From: Actinobacteria bacterium UBA959 | GTDB taxonomy: Bacteria > Actinomycetota > Actinomycetes > S36-B12 > UBA5976 | Assembly (NCBI GenBank): GCA_002293025.1 | Contig: DBCL01000014.1 | Coordinates: forward strand, 69,673 to 113,866 | DNA: 44,194 nt | Direction: 5' to 3' | Shown: in pieces, positions 41,913 through 44,194 of the stretch | Position numbering within the stretch: position 1 is the first letter of the stretch | Layout of the letters: every line of letters starts with the position of its first letter | Notes under the pieces: model-generated | Seen by the model: the letters and a program-made list of their open reading frames with translations, nothing else | Database searches by the model: none | Told to the model about the DNA's origin: nothing | Made by a program: the position numbers and the translations under genes

Positions 41913-43502
41913 GTGGCCCGCCCAATTGTGATCATTGCTGAAGAGTTATCTCCGGCAACAGTTGCTGCTCTGGGGCCTGATTTTGAAGTAAGAAATATTG
42001 ACGGAACTGATAGAGCAGCACTTTTAAGCTCGGTAGCTGACGCTGCTGCCATTTTGGTTCGTTCAGCAACCATGGTTGATGCTGAGGTATTTGCAGCTGC
42101 AAAGAATTTAAAGGTTGTTGCGCGTGCTGGAGTGGGCCTGGATAACGTAGATGTAGCAGCAGCAACTCAAGCTGGTGTGATGGTTGTTAATGCACCAACT
42201 TCAAACATAGTTTCGGCAGCTGAATTGGCAGTTGGACTATTGATCTCTTTGGCTCGACATATTCCAGCAGCTCATGCATCTCTTGTTGGTGGTCAATGGA
42301 AGCGCAGTAAATATACGGGCGTAGAGATTGCTGATAAAACTTTGGGTGTTATTGGGTTTGGTCGAATTGGCATGCTGGTAGCGCAACGCTTATCAGCATT
42401 TGGTGTAAATATCTTGACCTACGACCCATATGTGCAACCTGCAAGAGCTGCGCAACTTGGAGTGCGAGTGGTTTCGTTAGAAGAATTACTCAAGGAAAGT
42501 GATTTCATCACGGTTCACCTTCCTAAGACTAAAGACACAGTAAACCTAATTGGTAAAGAACAGTTTGCGATGATGAAACCAACTGCTTTGATTATCAATG
42601 CAGCCCGAGGTGGAATTGTTAATGAGGATGCTTTGTATGAAGCATTGAAAAACAAAGTTATCGCTGGTGCGGGCCTTGATGTTTATGCGAAAGAACCTTG
42701 CACTGATTCACCTTTATTTGCTCTGGATAACGTTGTTGTTACACCGCATCTTGGGGCTTCCACCGATGAAGCTCAAGAAAAAGCAGGTATTGCAGTGGCT
42801 AGATCCGTTCGGTTGGCCCTAGCGGGAGAGCTTGTGCCAGATGCGGTCAATGTTCAAGGTGGAGTCATCGCTGATTTGGTTAAGCCTCTTCTTGGACTAA
42901 CCGAAGCACTAGGTCAGATCGCTGCCTCATTAACATCAAAGGCGATTGAGCGGGTTGATGTTGAGTATTTGGGTGAAGCGCATACAACTGATATTGCTGT
43001 CCTACAAGTTTCTGCACTTAAGGGTGTGTTTACATCATTAGTACACGACCCTGTTTCATATGTGAATGCTCCAGTATTAGCCAAAGACCGTGGAGTTGCG
43101 GCCGGAGTTGAGTTAATACATCAAGAAACAGATCACAAGACATTGGTGCGTGTGATTTTGACTTTAACAGATGGTGGCCGAGTGATAGTTGCTGGAACTG
43201 TTACCCCACCTAATGATCGTATGAAGATTGTTCAAATTGACGAATTCGAGATAGATGTCCCAATTGCCACCCACATGGCATTCTTTAAATACAAAGATCG
43301 ACCTGGCGTGGTTGCGGTTTTAGGTCGAATATTTGGGGATGCCAACATCAATATTGGTGGAATGCAGGTAGCCCGAGATGAAAAGGGCGGCCTAGCGATG
43401 GTGGCCCTAACTGTAGATAGTGCGGTTTCCAATGAAACTGCTCAACAGATCTCTAGCGAGATACAAGGCCATACTGGACGAGTTGTGAGTTTCACTGTCT
43501 GA
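41913..43502 (+). CDS. serA: D-3-phosphoglycerate dehydrogenase (long actinobacterial type)
   Basis: Oxidises 3-phosphoglycerate to begin serine synthesis. 529 residues, the long form with the Rossmann motif GFGRIGMLVAQRL, AARGGIVNEDALYEAL, active-site TPHLGAST with the catalytic histidine, then an intervening ASB domain (about 320-450) and a C-terminal ACT domain (PGVVAVLGRIFGDANINIGGM). In mycobacteria the ASB and ACT domains mediate serine inhibition. GTG 41913 behind GAAAGG is the chosen start. Serine made here feeds GlyA at the other end of the window. Confidence 0.96.
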   Translation: MARPIVIIAEELSPATVAALGPDFEVRNIDGTDRAALLSSVADAAAILVRSATMVDAEVFAAAKNLKVVARAGVGLDNVDVAAATQAGVMVVNAPTSNIVSAAELAVGLLISLARHIPAAHASLVGGQWKRSKYTGVEIADKTLGVIGFGRIGMLVAQRLSAFGVNILTYDPYVQPARAAQLGVRVVSLEELLKESDFITVHLPKTKDTVNLIGKEQFAMMKPTALIINAARGGIVNEDALYEALKNKVIAGAGLDVYAKEPCTDSPLFALDNVVVTPHLGASTDEAQEKAGIAVARSVRLALAGELVPDAVNVQGGVIADLVKPLLGLTEALGQIAASLTSKAIERVDVEYLGEAHTTDIAVLQVSALKGVFTSLVHDPVSYVNAPVLAKDRGVAAGVELIHQETDHKTLVRVILTLTDGGRVIVAGTVTPPNDRMKIVQIDEFEIDVPIATHMAFFKYKDRPGVVAVLGRIFGDANINIGGMQVARDEKGGLAMVALTVDSAVSNETAQQISSEIQGHTGRVVSFTV

Positions 43503-43511
43503 TTAGTGCCC

Positions 43512-43517
43512 TACTGT
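43512..43517 (+). promoter_or_regulatory. Leaderless -10 element for the HNH nuclease gene
   Basis: TACTGT ends six bases before the ATG at 43524, 10 bases after the serA stop. No ribosome site is visible between the two. Confidence 0.45.
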
Positions 43518-43523
43518 TTGGGT

Positions 43524-44194
43524 ATGCGCTTTCATTCAGCTTTAGCGGTCACCCTTATTTTGAGTTTCACCAACACGACCTCTACCCAAGCACAAACAGT
43601 TGAAGAGATGTTCCAAGCGCTGATTGTTCAAGATGAAGTGACCATGGGGTATGACCGAGATTTATTCCCGCATTGGATAGATGCTGATTCAAATAAGTGC
43701 AACACTCGATTTGAAGTTTTGATTGCAGAGGCAGTTGTAAAGCCGAAAATCTTAAATGGCTGCAAGCTCTCTGGTGGTAGGTGGCAATCTGTCTATGACT
43801 TGGTTAACACCACTAATCCAAGTAGTTTTGATGTTGACCACATGGTTCCCTTAAACGAGGCTTGGCAATCTGGTGCTCATGCATGGAGTAATAGTCAGCG
43901 CAGGGCATTTGCTAATGATTTGGACTTGCCACAAGCCCTAATTGCCGTAACTGCTTCAAGTAATCGATCTAAATCTGACCGGGAACCACATAACTGGATG
44001 CCAGCGAATAAGAAATATCACTGCACCTATTTGCAGTCTTGGGTAGTTGTTAAATTCAAGTGGCGCTTAAGTGTCGACTCGACTGAACAATCTTGGCTAC
44101 AAACACAACTTCTCTCTTGTGGCCTAATCTCTAAATCCGAAAAGCCAAAGCTATTGCCACCTAGCACCACCACGCCTGTTACCCCAGTTACCCC
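43524..44194 (+). CDS. Secreted HNH-family endonuclease (3' end outside window)
   Basis: The frame is open from ATG 43524 to the window edge, at least 223 residues. It starts with a signal peptide (basic MRFH, hydrophobic core, cleavage near STQA/QT at 23-24). The HNH/DUF1524-type core has DVDHMVPLNEAWQSGAHAW (Asp105-His106), TASSNRSKSDREPHNWMP with Asn147 and the late His-Asn, and four spaced cysteines (59, 80, 167, 199) that could form disulfides outside the cell. After about residue 210 it turns into a Pro/Thr linker (PPSTTTPVTP), suggesting another domain beyond the edge, often a calcium-binding Excalibur repeat in actinobacteria. Probably an exported nuclease for DNA scavenging. Confidence 0.85.
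   Translation, partial: MRFHSALAVTLILSFTNTTSTQAQTVEEMFQALIVQDEVTMGYDRDLFPHWIDADSNKCNTRFEVLIAEAVVKPKILNGCKLSGGRWQSVYDLVNTTNPSSFDVDHMVPLNEAWQSGAHAWSNSQRRAFANDLDLPQALIAVTASSNRSKSDREPHNWMPANKKYHCTYLQSWVVVKFKWRLSVDSTEQSWLQTQLLSCGLISKSEKPKLLPPSTTTPVTPVT

Noticed and set aside
1..44194. tRNA, rRNA, CRISPR, insertion sequences, prophage or toxin-antitoxin genes
   Set aside because: No cloverleaf, rRNA sequence, repeat-spacer array, transposase, integrase or paired small toxin-antitoxin frames could be seen in the gaps or the coding frames.

Overview
The window is 44 kb of bacterial chromosome, almost entirely protein-coding and mostly housekeeping. The gene content and order point to an actinobacterium: rho-rpmE-prfA-prmC-tsaC, then wecA and the atp operon, a DUF5302 protein, PduO-type adenosyltransferase and murA match the mycobacterial/streptomycete arrangement. 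An Rho with an Asn/Arg/Asp-rich N-terminal region and a MurA with Asp in place of the active-site Cys fit this. The base composition looks low for the phylum (low-to-mid 40s % GC by eye) and the spacing is very tight, with many ATGA/GTGA/TAATG overlaps. Both suggest a streamlined aquatic lineage, perhaps Nanopelagicales (acI)-like; that placement is inference.

Layout. (1) 1-5019: termination, translation and tRNA modification (rho, bL31, RF1, PrmC, TsaC) and a DUF554 membrane protein. (2) 5061-10257: a complete branched-chain amino-acid-type ABC importer, livHMGF, with a convergent livJ lipoprotein; the two share a strong bidirectional terminator. LivH carries an unusual extracellular N-terminal domain. 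(3) 10484-20690: glyA, wecA, two small membrane proteins, atpBEFHAGDC and DUF5302. (4) 20705-24440: B12 adenosyltransferase (minus), murA, small actinobacterial conserved proteins, an alpha/beta hydrolase, methylmalonyl-CoA epimerase (minus). (5) 24537-30808: thiolase, a short MeaB-like GTPase, a thioredoxin-TPR protein, a cysteine desulfurase with MnmA, and a heme-dioxygenase of the IDO family. (6) 30900-43502: ligA, gatCAB, ilvD, an attenuator with a Val-rich leader peptide, ilvBNC, a CDGSH protein, serA. (7) 43524-end: a secreted HNH nuclease cut by the window edge.

Functionally the blocks join energy generation (F-type ATP synthase), one-carbon/serine metabolism (glyA, serA), valine/isoleucine synthesis under probable attenuation alongside uptake through Liv, indirect aminoacylation (GatCAB), tRNA thiolation and t6A synthesis, and a propionyl/methylmalonyl-CoA branch needing adenosylcobalamin (PduO-type ATR, epimerase, MeaB).

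The clearest regulatory theme is a set of TANNNT-like -10 hexamers placed 6-7 nt before start codons (leaderless transcripts), in two promoters re-using the upstream gene's stop codon. No wholly new multi-gene system is evident; the best second-look items are the atpB CTG start, the LivH fusion, the livJ leader structure, the ilvB leaderless attenuator, the bacterial IDO and the short MeaB. No rRNA, tRNA, CRISPR, insertion sequence or prophage was seen. No gap between genes exceeds 300 bases.
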